Source: Rhodococcoides kyotonense (GTDB lineage Bacteria; Actinomycetota; Actinomycetes; Mycobacteriales; Mycobacteriaceae). Taken from it: a stretch of DNA of 64,000 nucleotides. Location: NCBI RefSeq assembly GCF_900188125.1, contig NZ_FZOW01000004.1, positions 310,001 through 374,000 on the forward strand, read 5' to 3'. The position numbers and the translations under genes are program-made. Under the pieces are notes generated by a model. That model saw only the letters and a list, made by a program, of their open reading frames with translations, had not been told where the DNA came from and did no database searches. Positions 1 to 9,181 of the stretch are shown one piece after another. Position 1 is the stretch's first letter, and each line of letters starts with the position of its first letter.

Positions 1-1671
1 CCCGTCCCCCGGTCGACCGACGAGACAGTCGGACGGAACAACGACGTCGTCGAGGTAGACCTCGTTGAAGACCGCATCACCGGTGATCTCACGCAGCGGT
101 TCGACGCGAATCCCCGGCGTGCGCATGTCGACGAGGAAGTAGCTGATTCCCTTGTGCTTCGGGGCATCGCGGTCGGTCCGGGCGAGGCAGATCGCCCAAT
201 CGGCCTCGCGTGCCAGCGACGTCCAGATCTTGTGGCCACGCAGCCGCCAGCCGCCGTCGACCTGGGTAGCCGTCGTCCGGAGCGACGCCAAGTCCGAGCC
301 CGCCTCGGGTTCACTGAACAGCTGGCACCAGGTGATGTCACCGCGCAACGTCGGGCCTGCGAATCGGTCGATCTGCTCGGCCGTTCCGTGTTCGAGGATC
401 GTCGGCATCGCCCACCAGCCGATCACCAGGTCAGGCGGTTCGACGCCTGCCGCCGCGAGCTCCTCGGCGACGATCAACTGCTCCGCATGCCCTGCATCTC
501 GGCCGTACGGACGCGGCCAATGGGGAGCTGCAAGCCCGGACTCTGCCAATGCGACGCGCGGATCCTCGGCGCGCGCGATGGCTGCGGCGTCGGATCGGAT
601 GTTCTCGCGCAGTCCCGCATCCCCCAGCTCGATCTCGAGGTGTCGACGCGCCCCTGCTCGCGACAGTTCCGTCACCCGCCGACGCCACCGCGACGTGCCG
701 CCGAACGCCTGCCGCAGCGACAGAGCGCGTCGTAGATACAGGTGCGCGTCGTGCTCCCAGGTGAACCCGATGCCGCCGAGCACCTGGATACAGTCCTCGG
801 CGGTCTCGACGGCTGCGTCGAACGCGATCGACGCGGCGACGGCCGCAGCCAGCGGAAACTCGCGTCCGTCGGCCGCCACTGCCGCATCCCACGCTGCAGC
901 CCTTGCCTTTTCGACGCGACACAGCATGTCGGCGCACAGATGCTTGATCGCCTGGAAGCTGCCGATCGGGGCGCCGAACTGCTCGCGGATCTTCGCGTAG
1001 TCGACGGCCGTGCGCAGACACCAGCCCGCGACGCCCGCTGCCTCGGCGGCGGACAGTGTCACCGCGAGGTCGCGCACGCGTGCGAACCCGACGCCGCGGA
1101 CGATGTGCTGCGCCTCGACTCCGGTCAGAGACAGCCTCGCCGACGGCATGCTGTGGTCGAGGCCGGTCAGCGCCTCGATCTTCACGCCGGGGGCGTCGGC
1201 CGGAACCCGACACCACAGTTCTTCACCTGCGTCGACCGGCACCAGCACGTCGACACCGTCCGCGAGGCCGAGTACGACGTCGACCTCCCCATCGAGAACC
1301 AGAACGGCCCCGTCGACACGACCGCGCACGGAACCTGGCGGCACCACCAGCGCACACGGTCGATCGCTGTCGATCATGGCCTCATCGCTGTCGATCATGG
1401 CGGCGACGGCCGTCGAGATCACCGGCCCGCCGACGAGACCCGCGCCGACTTCCTCGATCATCGCGGCGAGATCGGGGACGGTCCCGCCCGCCCCGCCTGC
1501 GTCCTCCGGCACGGCCACCGAGAACACGCCGAGGCCGACGAGTCCGGGCCAGGACGTGCGCCACACCTCCAGGTCGTGAGCGCGTAAAGTTACTGTCGGT
1601 TGCGCGGAGGACACCCAGGAACGGATCGAATTCTGGACGTCGCGCTGATCCTCTGTCGTGGCAATGGTCAC
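1..1671 (-). CDS. fadE34: Two-domain acyl-CoA dehydrogenase, FadE34-like (partial, runs off left edge)
   Basis: Flavin-dependent dehydrogenation of an acyl-CoA; the M. tuberculosis neighbour of kstR, FadE34, acts on a steroid side-chain CoA. The minus-strand frame is open from a GTG at 1671 to the window edge (557 codons). It shows a first acyl-CoA dehydrogenase unit ending in helices with YAKIREQFGAPIGSFQAIKH, then a second unit starting near residue 260 that contains WCQLFSEPEAGSDLASL, the FAD/substrate motif. This fused two-unit layout is typical of FadE34 (about 710 residues), so roughly 150 residues are missing. Divergent from kstR with a KstR operator between them, which supports steroid-responsive control. 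The GTG start is inferred; no strong ribosome site precedes it. Confidence 0.85.
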   Translation of the reverse strand, partial: MTIATTEDQRDVQNSIRSWVSSAQPTVTLRAHDLEVWRTSWPGLVGLGVFSVAVPEDAGGAGGTVPDLAAMIEEVGAGLVGGPVISTAVAAMIDSDEAMIDSDRPCALVVPPGSVRGRVDGAVLVLDGEVDVVLGLADGVDVLVPVDAGEELWCRVPADAPGVKIEALTGLDHSMPSARLSLTGVEAQHIVRGVGFARVRDLAVTLSAAEAAGVAGWCLRTAVDYAKIREQFGAPIGSFQAIKHLCADMLCRVEKARAAAWDAAVAADGREFPLAAAVAASIAFDAAVETAEDCIQVLGGIGFTWEHDAHLYLRRALSLRQAFGGTSRWRRRVTELSRAGARRHLEIELGDAGLRENIRSDAAAIARAEDPRVALAESGLAAPHWPRPYGRDAGHAEQLIVAEELAAAGVEPPDLVIGWWAMPTILEHGTAEQIDRFAGPTLRGDITWCQLFSEPEAGSDLASLRTTATQVDGGWRLRGHKIWTSLAREADWAICLARTDRDAPKHKGISYFLVDMRTPGIRVEPLREITGDAVFNEVYLDDVVVPSDCLVGRPGDG

Positions 1672-1706
1672 AGTGAAACCCCAGCTCTCGAGATGACTTT
1701 TACATC

Positions 1707-1720
1707 TAGAACGTGTTCTA
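1707..1720. promoter_or_regulatory. KstR operator
   Basis: TAGAACGTGTTCTA is a perfect palindrome and matches the published KstR consensus TnnAACnnGTTnnA at every fixed base. It sits between the divergent fadE34-like gene and kstR, 43 bp before the kstR start, so it can repress both. KstR is released by a steroid CoA thioester. Confidence 0.9.
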
Positions 1721-1763
1721 ATACGCTAGCTGGTCAAGCTCGAGGTAAGAAGGAAAACCAACG

Positions 1764-2444
1764 ATGACCTCTTCATCTCGGCCGGGTGTGTCAGAACCCG
1801 CCGACAAGGACGGAGCCACGCCGTCGACACCGACGCCGCTGCGTTCGGTCGGCGTGCTCAGCGACGACGACCTGAGTTCCAACGCGCAGCGCGAACGCCG
1901 CAAACGCATTCTCGACGCCACCCTCGCCCTCGCCTCGAAGGGCGGATACGAGGCCGTGCAGATGCGTGCCGTCGCAGAACGCGCCGACGTCGCCGTCGGA
2001 ACGCTGTACCGGTACTTCCCGTCCAAGGTGCACCTACTGGTGTCCGCGCTCGCGCGTGAATTCGAGAAGATCGATTCCCGTCGCAAACTCCCGCCGGGCC
2101 AGACCCCGCAGGAGCGCATGCACCTCATCCTCGGACAGATCACACGAGCGATGCAGCGTGATCCGCTTCTCACCGAAGCGATGACACGCGCCTTCATGTT
2201 CGCCGACGCGTCCGCGGCCGCCGAGGTGGATCAGGTGGGTCGCCTGATGGACCGTTTGTTCGCCAAGGCGATGAGCGACGGTGAGCCAACGGACTTGCAG
2301 CTCAGTATCGCTCGCGTCATCAGCGACGTGTGGCTGTCGAATCTCGTCGCGTGGCTGACGCGTCGATCGTCGGCGACGGACGTCGCAGCGCGGCTCGAAC
2401 TGACCGTCGACCTTCTGCTCGGGAACGGCAAGCCGCTCGACTGA
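1764..2444 (+). CDS. kstR: TetR-family repressor of cholesterol catabolism KstR
   Basis: 226-residue TetR regulator. After a disordered N-terminus of about 40 residues comes the DNA-binding helix-turn-helix, around residues 44-90 (RILDATLALASKGGYEAVQM, then VGTLYRYFPSK). The rest is the all-helical ligand/dimer domain. Extended N-terminus, high similarity to remembered KstR sequences, position beside a FadE34-like gene and the operator immediately upstream all identify it. The ATG at 1764 follows an AAGGAA ribosome site. It is expected to repress the steroid ring and side-chain regulon and itself. Confidence 0.93.
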   Translation: MTSSSRPGVSEPADKDGATPSTPTPLRSVGVLSDDDLSSNAQRERRKRILDATLALASKGGYEAVQMRAVAERADVAVGTLYRYFPSKVHLLVSALAREFEKIDSRRKLPPGQTPQERMHLILGQITRAMQRDPLLTEAMTRAFMFADASAAAEVDQVGRLMDRLFAKAMSDGEPTDLQLSIARVISDVWLSNLVAWLTRRSSATDVAARLELTVDLLLGNGKPLD

Positions 2445-2481
2445 GGTAGCGTCCGAGTGAGCCGGACCGACCGCTATCGCA

Positions 2482-2487
2482 TAGATT
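2482..2487 (+). promoter_or_regulatory. -10 element for the trehalose-phosphatase fusion gene
   Basis: TAGATT lies 6 nt before the GTG at 2494, so transcription would start at or next to the start codon and give a leaderless mRNA. No clear -35 is visible. Confidence 0.5.
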
Positions 2488-2493
2488 CGAAGT

Positions 2494-5040
2494 GTGACTG
2501 CACAGGATCTGCCGCTGGAACTTCGCCGCGCCCTGATCGGGGTGGCCAGAACGCCACGACTGCTCGTCACCTCGGATTACGACGGGACGATGGCGCCCAT
2601 CGTGTCCGATCCGGACAAGGCGTTCCCGCATGCCGAGTCGGTCAATGCGATGCGCGGCCTCGCAACTCTCGCCGGAACCACCGCGGCTGTCATTTCCGGT
2701 CGCGCTCTGCGTGATCTCGCGACGCTGTCCCGACTTCCGGCCGAGGTTCAGCTCGTCGGCAGTCACGGAAGCGAATTCGACGTCGGCTTCATTCATGCCA
2801 TCGACGACAAGGCCAAGAACCTTCTCGCGACCATCTCGGACGAGATGAAATCGATCGCCTCCCGCTTTCCCGGTGTGAGCGTCGAGACGAAGCCGGCGAG
2901 CGCGGCGCTGCACGTGCGCAACGCCGAATCGAACGACGCCGAACGAGCTTTGAACGCGGTACGCGAAGGCGTCGCCACGCGCGAGGGCGTGCAGGTGACC
3001 GAGGGCAAGTCGGTCATCGAATTGGCCGTCATCGTCACCGACAAGGGAGCCGCGCTCGACATCCTGCGTCATCAGGAAGCGGCAACGGCCGCAGTCTTCT
3101 TCGGCGACGACGTCACCGACGAGAAGGCGTTCGCGCGTCTCCACGGCCCGGACATCGGCGTCAAGGTCGGGCCAGGGGACACCGCCGCGGAGTTCCGCAT
3201 CGACAGCACCGAACAGGTGTCGCTCGCCCTCGCATTCCTGCTCGATCAGCGTCGGCAGTGGCTGTCAGGTGCCGACGCCCCACGCATCGAGCGTCTGACG
3301 ATGCTCGCCAGCCCCAACGCGGTCGCGCTCCTGACGCCCGAAGCGACGATGACGTGGCTGTGCCACCCCGAGCCCGATTCCGCAGCGATCTTCGCGCACC
3401 TTCTCGGCGGCGACGGCGCAGGCCACTTCAGCATCGGCCCGACGAGGGCGGCGCTGCCGCTGAGTCAGCAGTACGTCGACGGAACCATGACGGTGCAGAC
3501 CAAGTGGTCCAGCCTGCAGGTCACCGACTACCTGCCGCACGACGTCCCCACCGGCCAAACCGCGTTGACTCGCGTCGTCACCGGCAAGGCGACCGCCGTG
3601 GTCACGTTCGCGCCTCGTCCCGAGTTCGGCAAGGTCTGGGTCCGGCTCGAACCGGAGGCCGACGGCCTGCGGATCTACGGCACCGCCGACGCGATGGTGC
3701 TGCGTAGCCCCGGCGTCAAGTGGAACATCGTGTCCGACGGTGCCCAGCAGACTGCCCACGCGCAGATCGATCCCACCGAGGGACCCGTCGTGCTCGAATT
3801 GCGGCTCGGCACAGAAGATCTCGGGCCGTCGCGAGTGCCCGAGGTGGAACGTCGTGCGCAGTCCGAGGCCTACTGGAGCAGCTGGGTCGACGGCCTGTCG
3901 TTGCCCCCACTCAAGCGCGATCTGATGAAGCGGTCCGCGCTGACGCTGCGCGGGTTGGTGCATTCCGACTCCGGCTCGATCATGGCCGCCGCGACCACGT
4001 CGCTGCCCGAGGAGATCGGCGGTGTCCGCAACTGGGATTACCGCTACTGCTGGCTGCGCGACGCGGCCCTCACCGCATCCGCCCTCGTCAGCGTCGGCTC
4101 CCTGAGTGAGGCCGAGAACTACCTGGCATGGATTCACGGTGTGCTGCAATCGGTTCCGGGCCCGGAGCGACTGCACCCGCTCTACACCATCTGGGGACTC
4201 GGCCTTCCGCCGGAGGCCGTCATCGACGAGCTACCCGGCTACGCGGGCTCGCGCCCGGTACGCGTCGGGAACGCAGCGAACCAGCAGGTGCAGCTCGACG
4301 TCTTCGGGCCGATCGTCGACCTCATCTCAACGCTGTCGCATGCGCGTCAGGCTCAGGGCTTGGACGGCAAAGAGGCTCTCTCCGAGGACGATTGGTCACT
4401 CGTCCGCGCGATGGTGGAAGCCGTCGAACGTCGGTGGTCCGAGCCCGATCACGGCATCTGGGAGATCCGCGGCAACCCGCGTCACCACGTGTACTCGAAG
4501 GTGATGGGGTGGATGACCATCGACCGGGCACTGACGCTCGCGGAGACTTTCGACCGGGAGACCGAACCGACCTGGACGACGCTGCGCGACCACATTCGTA
4601 CCGAGGTCCTCGAGCAGGGCTGGAACGACGAGGTCCAGTCGTTCACCGCCGCCTACGACGGCATCGATCTGGACGCGGCGACGCTGCACATCGGGTTGTC
4701 CGGTCTGATCGACCCGTCCGACCCGCGTTTCGCGTCTACGGTCACCGCCACCGAGGCCGAACTGCGCAGCGGCTCGACGGTGTACCGCTACCACCATGAC
4801 GACGGTCTTCCCGGCGGCGAAGGTGGCTTCCACCTGTGTGCCGCGTGGCTGGTGGAGGCGTACCTGCTCGTCGGGCAGCGGTCCGAGGCGGAGGCGTTGT
4901 TCGCCCAACTCGTCAGTGCAGCCGGGCCGACGGGTCTGCTCAGTGAGGAGTACGACCCCGTCGCCGAACGGTCGCTCGGCAATCATCCGCAGGCGTACAG
5001 CCACCTCGGGTTGCTCAGGTGTGCGGCGTTGCTGAGCTGA
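2494..5040 (+). CDS. otsB: Trehalose-6-phosphate phosphatase fused to a GH15 glucoamylase/trehalase-like domain
   Basis: 848 residues. Residues 1-250 are a HAD-type OtsB phosphatase: SDYDGT with catalytic Asp28 and Asp30, SGR near residue 68, and [12 protein letters not shown] near residue 203. The remainder is a GH15 hydrolase: [14 protein letters not shown] near residue 513, WEIRG with likely general acid Glu657, and LLSEEYDP with likely general base Glu818 or Glu819. GH15 enzymes of actinobacteria include true trehalases, so the fused protein could turn trehalose-6-phosphate into trehalose and then glucose; that pairing is inference. The M. tuberculosis OtsB1 is also a fusion, but with a different (GH65-type) partner. 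Cytoplasmic, no signal peptide. GTG start fits the -10 box 6 nt upstream. Confidence 0.88.
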   Translation: MTAQDLPLELRRALIGVARTPRLLVTSDYDGTMAPIVSDPDKAFPHAESVNAMRGLATLAGTTAAVISGRALRDLATLSRLPAEVQLVGSHGSEFDVGFIHAIDDKAKNLLATISDEMKSIASRFPGVSVETKPASAALHVRNAESNDAERALNAVREGVATREGVQVTEGKSVIELAVIVTDKGAALDILRHQEAATAAVFFGDDVTDEKAFARLHGPDIGVKVGPGDTAAEFRIDSTEQVSLALAFLLDQRRQWLSGADAPRIERLTMLASPNAVALLTPEATMTWLCHPEPDSAAIFAHLLGGDGAGHFSIGPTRAALPLSQQYVDGTMTVQTKWSSLQVTDYLPHDVPTGQTALTRVVTGKATAVVTFAPRPEFGKVWVRLEPEADGLRIYGTADAMVLRSPGVKWNIVSDGAQQTAHAQIDPTEGPVVLELRLGTEDLGPSRVPEVERRAQSEAYWSSWVDGLSLPPLKRDLMKRSALTLRGLVHSDSGSIMAAATTSLPEEIGGVRNWDYRYCWLRDAALTASALVSVGSLSEAENYLAWIHGVLQSVPGPERLHPLYTIWGLGLPPEAVIDELPGYAGSRPVRVGNAANQQVQLDVFGPIVDLISTLSHARQAQGLDGKEALSEDDWSLVRAMVEAVERRWSEPDHGIWEIRGNPRHHVYSKVMGWMTIDRALTLAETFDRETEPTWTTLRDHIRTEVLEQGWNDEVQSFTAAYDGIDLDAATLHIGLSGLIDPSDPRFASTVTATEAELRSGSTVYRYHHDDGLPGGEGGFHLCAAWLVEAYLLVGQRSEAEALFAQLVSAAGPTGLLSEEYDPVAERSLGNHPQAYSHLGLLRCAALLS

Positions 5041-5048
5041 GTTTTCCC

Positions 5049-5105
5049 ATCGCTTGAATGCGCCATTCATACGTTCAGATCGTATGAATGGCGCATTCAA
5101 GCGAT
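5049..5105. terminator. Perfect 25-bp inverted repeat between convergent genes
   Basis: Arms 5049-5073 and 5081-5105 are exact reverse complements with a 7-nt loop (TTCAGAT). It lies between the convergent otsB fusion and lacI-type genes, so it probably ends transcription from both sides. On each strand a T-run lies before the stem and an A-run after it, the reverse of a classical U-tract terminator; mycobacterial hairpin terminators without a U-tract are known. Confidence 0.75.
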
Positions 5106-5116
5106 AAAAAAACGGG

Positions 5117-6205
5117 TCACACCGGCGGCGCCGCGGCCGTCCGCCCCTTGACCAGCTCGGTCGGCAGGATCTCGGTCGCCATGACACCGGAGTGCGACGT
5201 CGACAGCAGCAGCGTGCCCGCGCGTCGACCCTTCTCTTCGGCGTCCTGACGCACGGTGGTGACGTTGTCGCGGATCGCTGCCTCGACGCCGTCGAATCCG
5301 GTGACCGTCAACTGGCGCGGCACGTCGATGCCCGACACCTTGGCGAAGTTCAACGCTCCGAGCGCCAGTACGTCGGTGGTGCACAGCAGTGCCGTCGTGT
5401 CGCGATTGGCTTGAAGTGCTTGCGCCGCAGCGGAATGCCCGGATCTCTTGGTGTGCTCGAACCGCTCGACGACGGTCAGCGTACTCGGGTCGAGTCCGGC
5501 TTCCTCCATTGCTTCGTGCACACCGGCGATCCGCTCACGCTGCACGTGAAAGTGACTGCCCTCCAAGCGCTTCGGCGGTACGACGCCATCGCGGCGGTCG
5601 CGTCCGAGACGCATGCACAACACCGCAATGTGCTTGTGCCCCAGAGCGATCACCTGTTCTGCGATCTCCTTCATCGCAGCGCGGTCGTCGATCGCGACGA
5701 GCGCAGCCTCCGGAACGCCGCGCGGCTGATCGCAGATGACGATCGGAAGGTGACGTTCGCGTACCGCCATCAGGTAGGGGTCGTCGTCGGCGACGGAGTA
5801 GACGACGAATCCGTCGACACCTGCCTGCTGCACGACAGCGGCAGCAGCGGTGTCGTCGCGCTCGGGTCCGGCCGGGATGAGCAGCAGACCCTGCCCTGCC
5901 GCCTCGCACGATTCGGCGAGGCCTGCGAGGAACGCCATCGCGGCCGGGTCGCGGAACGAGTAGCTCAGCGCTTCCGTCAACAACAGACCGACCGCGCCTG
6001 CCTTGCGTGTGCGCAGCGATCGGGCGACGGGATCCGGCCCGGCATACCCGCGCCTCTTGGCTGCCATCAGCACGCGTTCGCGCAGCTCAGGCGACAACTG
6101 GTCGGGCCTGTTGTAGGCGTTGGACACAGTTGTGCGCGACACCTTCAACTCGGCGGCGATGGACGCCAACGTGGCGGGACGACGCGGCTCCCTCGACCTG
6201 GACAT
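5117..6205 (-). CDS. LacI-family transcriptional regulator
   Basis: 362 residues. The N-terminal helix-turn-helix (ATLASIAAELKVSRTTVSNA, residues 12-31) and hinge are typical of LacI. They are followed by a periplasmic-binding-protein-like ligand domain ending in TVTGFDGVEAAI and TVRQDAEEKGRRAG. Such proteins usually sense a sugar and control nearby sugar genes. The neighbour across the hairpin is a trehalose-phosphatase fusion and upstream is a metal importer, so the target is not settled. A 13-bp palindrome at 6286-6298 in its upstream region is a possible self-operator. ATG at 6205 in CATATGGGG context. Confidence 0.85.
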   Translation of the reverse strand: MSRSREPRRPATLASIAAELKVSRTTVSNAYNRPDQLSPELRERVLMAAKRRGYAGPDPVARSLRTRKAGAVGLLLTEALSYSFRDPAAMAFLAGLAESCEAAGQGLLLIPAGPERDDTAAAAVVQQAGVDGFVVYSVADDDPYLMAVRERHLPIVICDQPRGVPEAALVAIDDRAAMKEIAEQVIALGHKHIAVLCMRLGRDRRDGVVPPKRLEGSHFHVQRERIAGVHEAMEEAGLDPSTLTVVERFEHTKRSGHSAAAQALQANRDTTALLCTTDVLALGALNFAKVSGIDVPRQLTVTGFDGVEAAIRDNVTTVRQDAEEKGRRAGTLLLSTSHSGVMATEILPTELVKGRTAAAPPV

Positions 6206-6285
6206 ATGGGGACGTTAGCCGCAAAGGCACTGGTTGTGAAAGTTGACCGATTCGATCGTCGGCCGATCGGCCGCTAGAGTACAAC

Positions 6286-6298
6286 GGAAACGGTTTCC
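6286..6298. promoter_or_regulatory. 13-bp palindromic operator candidate (LacI-type or Zur)
   Basis: GGAAACGGTTTCC is a perfect palindrome around a single central base, 36 bp before the metal-binding lipoprotein gene and between it and the divergent LacI regulator. An odd-centred repeat with GAAA/TTTC arms resembles Fur/Zur-type sites; LacI sites are usually even-centred around CG. Which protein binds is not decided by sequence. Confidence 0.5.
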
Positions 6299-6333
6299 AA
6301 TTGCATTTATACGAACAGTCCCAAGGAGCACCC

Positions 6334-7347
6334 GTGCGATCCCTTTCTCGTAACACCGTTGCCGCGCTCGGCTTGACCTGCGCCGCAGCTCTGACGCTCA
6401 GCGCGTGCAGCTCCGACACCGACACTGCCGGCTCTGCTCCCGCGTCACCCGTCGACGGACCGATCACCATCGTCGCGTCGACCAACGTCTGGGGCAGCGT
6501 CGCCGAAGCTGTCGCGGGCGACCTCGCGACCGTCGACTCGATCATCGCCGACCCGTCCGCCGACCCGCACTCCTACGAAGCCAGCGCCGGTGACGCGGCG
6601 AAGGTCGCCGAGGCGTCCCTCGTCGTCTACAACGGCGGCGGCTACGACGAGTTCATCGAGGACATCCTCGGCACCGAGGGCAAGGACGTGCCGTCGGTCA
6701 ACGCGTACGACCTGCTCGACGCCGATCATGCGCACGGTGAAGACACTCACGACGACGCAGCACACGCCGAAGAGACCACCGAGGCACCCGCCGACGATCA
6801 CGGCCACAGCCACGGCGAGAACAACGAGCACGTCTGGTACGACGCCGAAGTCGCCGCTGCGACAGCCGAATCCATCGCCGAGAAGCTCGGGCAGCTGGAC
6901 CCGGACAACGCCGCGCAGTACACCGCCAACGCCGAGACCTTCCACGATCAGGCCCACGACATCACCGACGTGACCGCGAAGATCGCCGCCGACCACCCGG
7001 GCGCACCCGTCGCGCAGACCGAGCCGATCGCGCACTACCTGATCGAGGAGTCGGGACTCACCGACGTCACACCGGACGACTTCAAGAACGCCATCGAGGA
7101 AGGAAACGACCCGTCGCCCGCGTCGATCGCGCAGACGCGTGACCTGTTCGCGTCGAACTCGGTCCAGGCACTCGTCTACAACGTGCAGACCGTCGATTCC
7201 GTCACCGAGGACATCCGCGCGACGGCCGAAGCAGCGGGTGTCCCCGTCGTCGAGGTCACCGAAACGCTCCCCGAGGGCATGACGTACATCGAATGGCAGA
7301 CCAAGGCAGCCCAGGATCTCCAGACTGCCCTGTCTGCATCTCGATAA
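6334..7347 (+). CDS. znuA: Zinc-type metal ABC transporter substrate-binding lipoprotein
   Basis: 337 residues, cluster A-I (ZnuA/TroA-like) metal-binding protein. Signal peptide with lipobox TLSAC near residue 24 anchors it outside the membrane. A His/Asp/Glu-rich loop at about residues 130-165 (DADHAHGEDTHDD and DDHGHSHGENNEH) is typical of zinc-binding members, though manganese cannot be excluded. NEHVWYD and the C-terminal VTETLPEG match the family. The GTG at 6334 is chosen because AAGGAG precedes it by 6 nt; an upstream ATG-less extension is unlikely. First gene of a three-gene importer operon. Confidence 0.9.
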   Translation: MRSLSRNTVAALGLTCAAALTLSACSSDTDTAGSAPASPVDGPITIVASTNVWGSVAEAVAGDLATVDSIIADPSADPHSYEASAGDAAKVAEASLVVYNGGGYDEFIEDILGTEGKDVPSVNAYDLLDADHAHGEDTHDDAAHAEETTEAPADDHGHSHGENNEHVWYDAEVAAATAESIAEKLGQLDPDNAAQYTANAETFHDQAHDITDVTAKIAADHPGAPVAQTEPIAHYLIEESGLTDVTPDDFKNAIEEGNDPSPASIAQTRDLFASNSVQALVYNVQTVDSVTEDIRATAEAAGVPVVEVTETLPEGMTYIEWQTKAAQDLQTALSASR

Positions 7348-7400
7348 CTGTCTGCATCCTGAGTGGTCGCCGCTTCGGCGGTACTGGAAAGCTGTAGATC

Positions 7401-8222
7401 ATGTCTGCTGTAGAACTGCGTGACGCCGCCCTGGCATTCGGTGAACGCACGTTGTGGCAGAACCTGGACCTGACGGTCGAGAGCGGTGAGTTCATCGCGG
7501 TCCTCGGCCCCAACGGGTCGGGAAAGACGTCGCTTCTCAAGGTCCTGCTCGGCCAGAATCATCTGACGCACGGCACGGCGACGATCGCCGGTCAGCCCGT
7601 CCGTCACGGGCAGTCCGGGGTCGGATACGTCCCGCAACAACGAAGCATCGACGACGGTCTCCCCCTCCGCGGGCGGGACCTCGTCGGGCTCGGCTGGGAC
7701 GGTCACCGGTGGGGACTCGGCCTGCGTGGCATGCGTGAGCGCAAACGCATCGTGCAGAGTGCGATCGACCAGGTCGACGCGGGCGCGTTCGCCGGCGCTC
7801 CCGTCGGCACCATGTCCGGTGGCGAGCAGCAGCGACTGCGCATCGCGCAGGCACTCGTCGGCGATCCGTCCGTTCTGCTGTGCGACGAGCCCCTGCTCAG
7901 CCTCGACCTCGCGAACCAGCGGCTCGTGTCGGGATTGATCGATCGCCGACGCCGGGAGCACGACACCGCCGTCCTGTTCGTCACCCACGAGATCAATCCG
8001 ATTCTGCCGTTGGTGGATCGGGTCGTGTACATCGTCGACGGCAAATTCCGCATCGGCGCACCCACCGAGGTCATGACGACCGAAGTGCTGTCGGAGTTGT
8101 ACGGCACCGAGGTCGAGGTCCTGCACGTGCGCGGACGGCTCGTCGTCGTCGGCACCGGAGACTCGATCGACGCGCTCGGAACCGCAGGCGCACATCATCC
8201 CCCCACCGAGGATCCGGCATGA
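7401..8222 (+). CDS. znuC: Metal ABC transporter ATP-binding protein
   Basis: 273 residues. Walker A GPNGSGKTS near residue 37, signature MSGGEQQRLRIAQAL near residue 138, Walker B VLLCDEP near residue 158, and switch His in FVTHE. It powers uptake of the metal delivered by the lipoprotein encoded upstream. Its stop overlaps the permease start by an ATGA, so translation is coupled. The C-terminal extension of about 30 residues is Ala/Pro/His rich and not needed for the fold. Confidence 0.93.
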   Translation: MSAVELRDAALAFGERTLWQNLDLTVESGEFIAVLGPNGSGKTSLLKVLLGQNHLTHGTATIAGQPVRHGQSGVGYVPQQRSIDDGLPLRGRDLVGLGWDGHRWGLGLRGMRERKRIVQSAIDQVDAGAFAGAPVGTMSGGEQQRLRIAQALVGDPSVLLCDEPLLSLDLANQRLVSGLIDRRRREHDTAVLFVTHEINPILPLVDRVVYIVDGKFRIGAPTEVMTTEVLSELYGTEVEVLHVRGRLVVVGTGDSIDALGTAGAHHPPTEDPA

Positions 8223-9097
8223 ACGACAAGGTGATCGACGCCTTCTCCAAGATGTTCGACTTCAGCACCACCGCGAATCTGCTGAGCTACGACTTCGTCC
8301 AGAGCGCGCTCATCGCCGCAGCCATTCTCGGCTTGCTCGCGGGCGCGCTCGGGCCGTTGATCGTCAGCAGGCAGTGGGCGTTCGCCGTGCACGGGTCGTC
8401 CGAGTTGTCGCTGACGGGTGCATCCGCTGCTCTGCTCGTCGGGATCACCGTCGGACTCGGCGCGATCGTCGGTTCGGTGGTTGCGGCGATCATGTTCGCG
8501 TTGCTGGGTTCCAAAGCGCGCGATCGTGATTCGGTCATCGGCGTCATCATGTCGTTCGGTCTGGGCCTGTCCGTACTGTTCATCTGGCTGTATCCCGGAC
8601 GTACGGGGACGAGCTTCTCGCTGCTGATCGGCCAGATCGTCGGCGTCGGGCAGAGCGGACTGCAGTTGCTGTTGATCTGCGCCGTCGTCGTGCTGATCGT
8701 GCTCGCCGTCGTCTATCGACCGTTGTTGTTCGCCAGCACCGATCCAGAGGTCGCACTCGCCCGCGGCGTCCCGGTGCGAGGATTGGCCGTCGTGTTCGCT
8801 GTGTTGGTCGGCGTCGCGTGCGCACTCGGCGTGCAGATCGTCGGGGCGTTGCTGGTGCTGTCGCTGCTGATCACGCCGGCCGCAGCCGCCGCCCGTGTCA
8901 CCGCCAGCCCGCTGAAGGCAACGTTGCTGTCGATCCTGTTCGCCGAAACCGCCGCGGTCGGAGGGATCCTGCTGTCCCTTGCTCCCGGCGTTCCAGTGTC
9001 GACCTTCGTCACCACCATCTCGTTCGTCATCTACCTGATCTGCCGGGCCGTCGGGTCCCGGCGTAAAGCGAACTCGGGCAGGGTTCTGCCGGCCTGA
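8219..9097 (+). CDS. znuB: Metal ABC transporter permease
   Basis: 292 residues, ABC-3 family membrane permease with about eight hydrophobic segments, for example SALIAAAILGLLAGALGPLI and LLLICAVVVLIVLAVVY. It forms the channel for the ZnuC-like ATPase. The start at 8219 is set by the ATGA overlap with the ATPase gene; the frame stays open further upstream but that part is antisense-free coding of the previous gene. No terminator is evident after the stop at 9097. Confidence 0.92.
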   Translation: MNDKVIDAFSKMFDFSTTANLLSYDFVQSALIAAAILGLLAGALGPLIVSRQWAFAVHGSSELSLTGASAALLVGITVGLGAIVGSVVAAIMFALLGSKARDRDSVIGVIMSFGLGLSVLFIWLYPGRTGTSFSLLIGQIVGVGQSGLQLLLICAVVVLIVLAVVYRPLLFASTDPEVALARGVPVRGLAVVFAVLVGVACALGVQIVGALLVLSLLITPAAAAARVTASPLKATLLSILFAETAAVGGILLSLAPGVPVSTFVTTISFVIYLICRAVGSRRKANSGRVLPA

Positions 9098-9168
9098 GAT
9101 GTGACGTTCGGTCACCGCACTCGCGATTGCGTGCGCCGGTAGATCTGCCTCGCCGATGATCACGGGCC

Positions 9169-9174
9169 TAGACT
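9169..9174 (+). promoter_or_regulatory. -10 element for pxpA
   Basis: TAGACT lies 7 nt before the pxpA ATG at 9182, predicting a leaderless transcript. A small inverted repeat, GTGAC-N5-GTCAC, lies about 55 bp further upstream and could be an operator. Confidence 0.5.
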
Positions 9175-9181
9175 GGTCACG

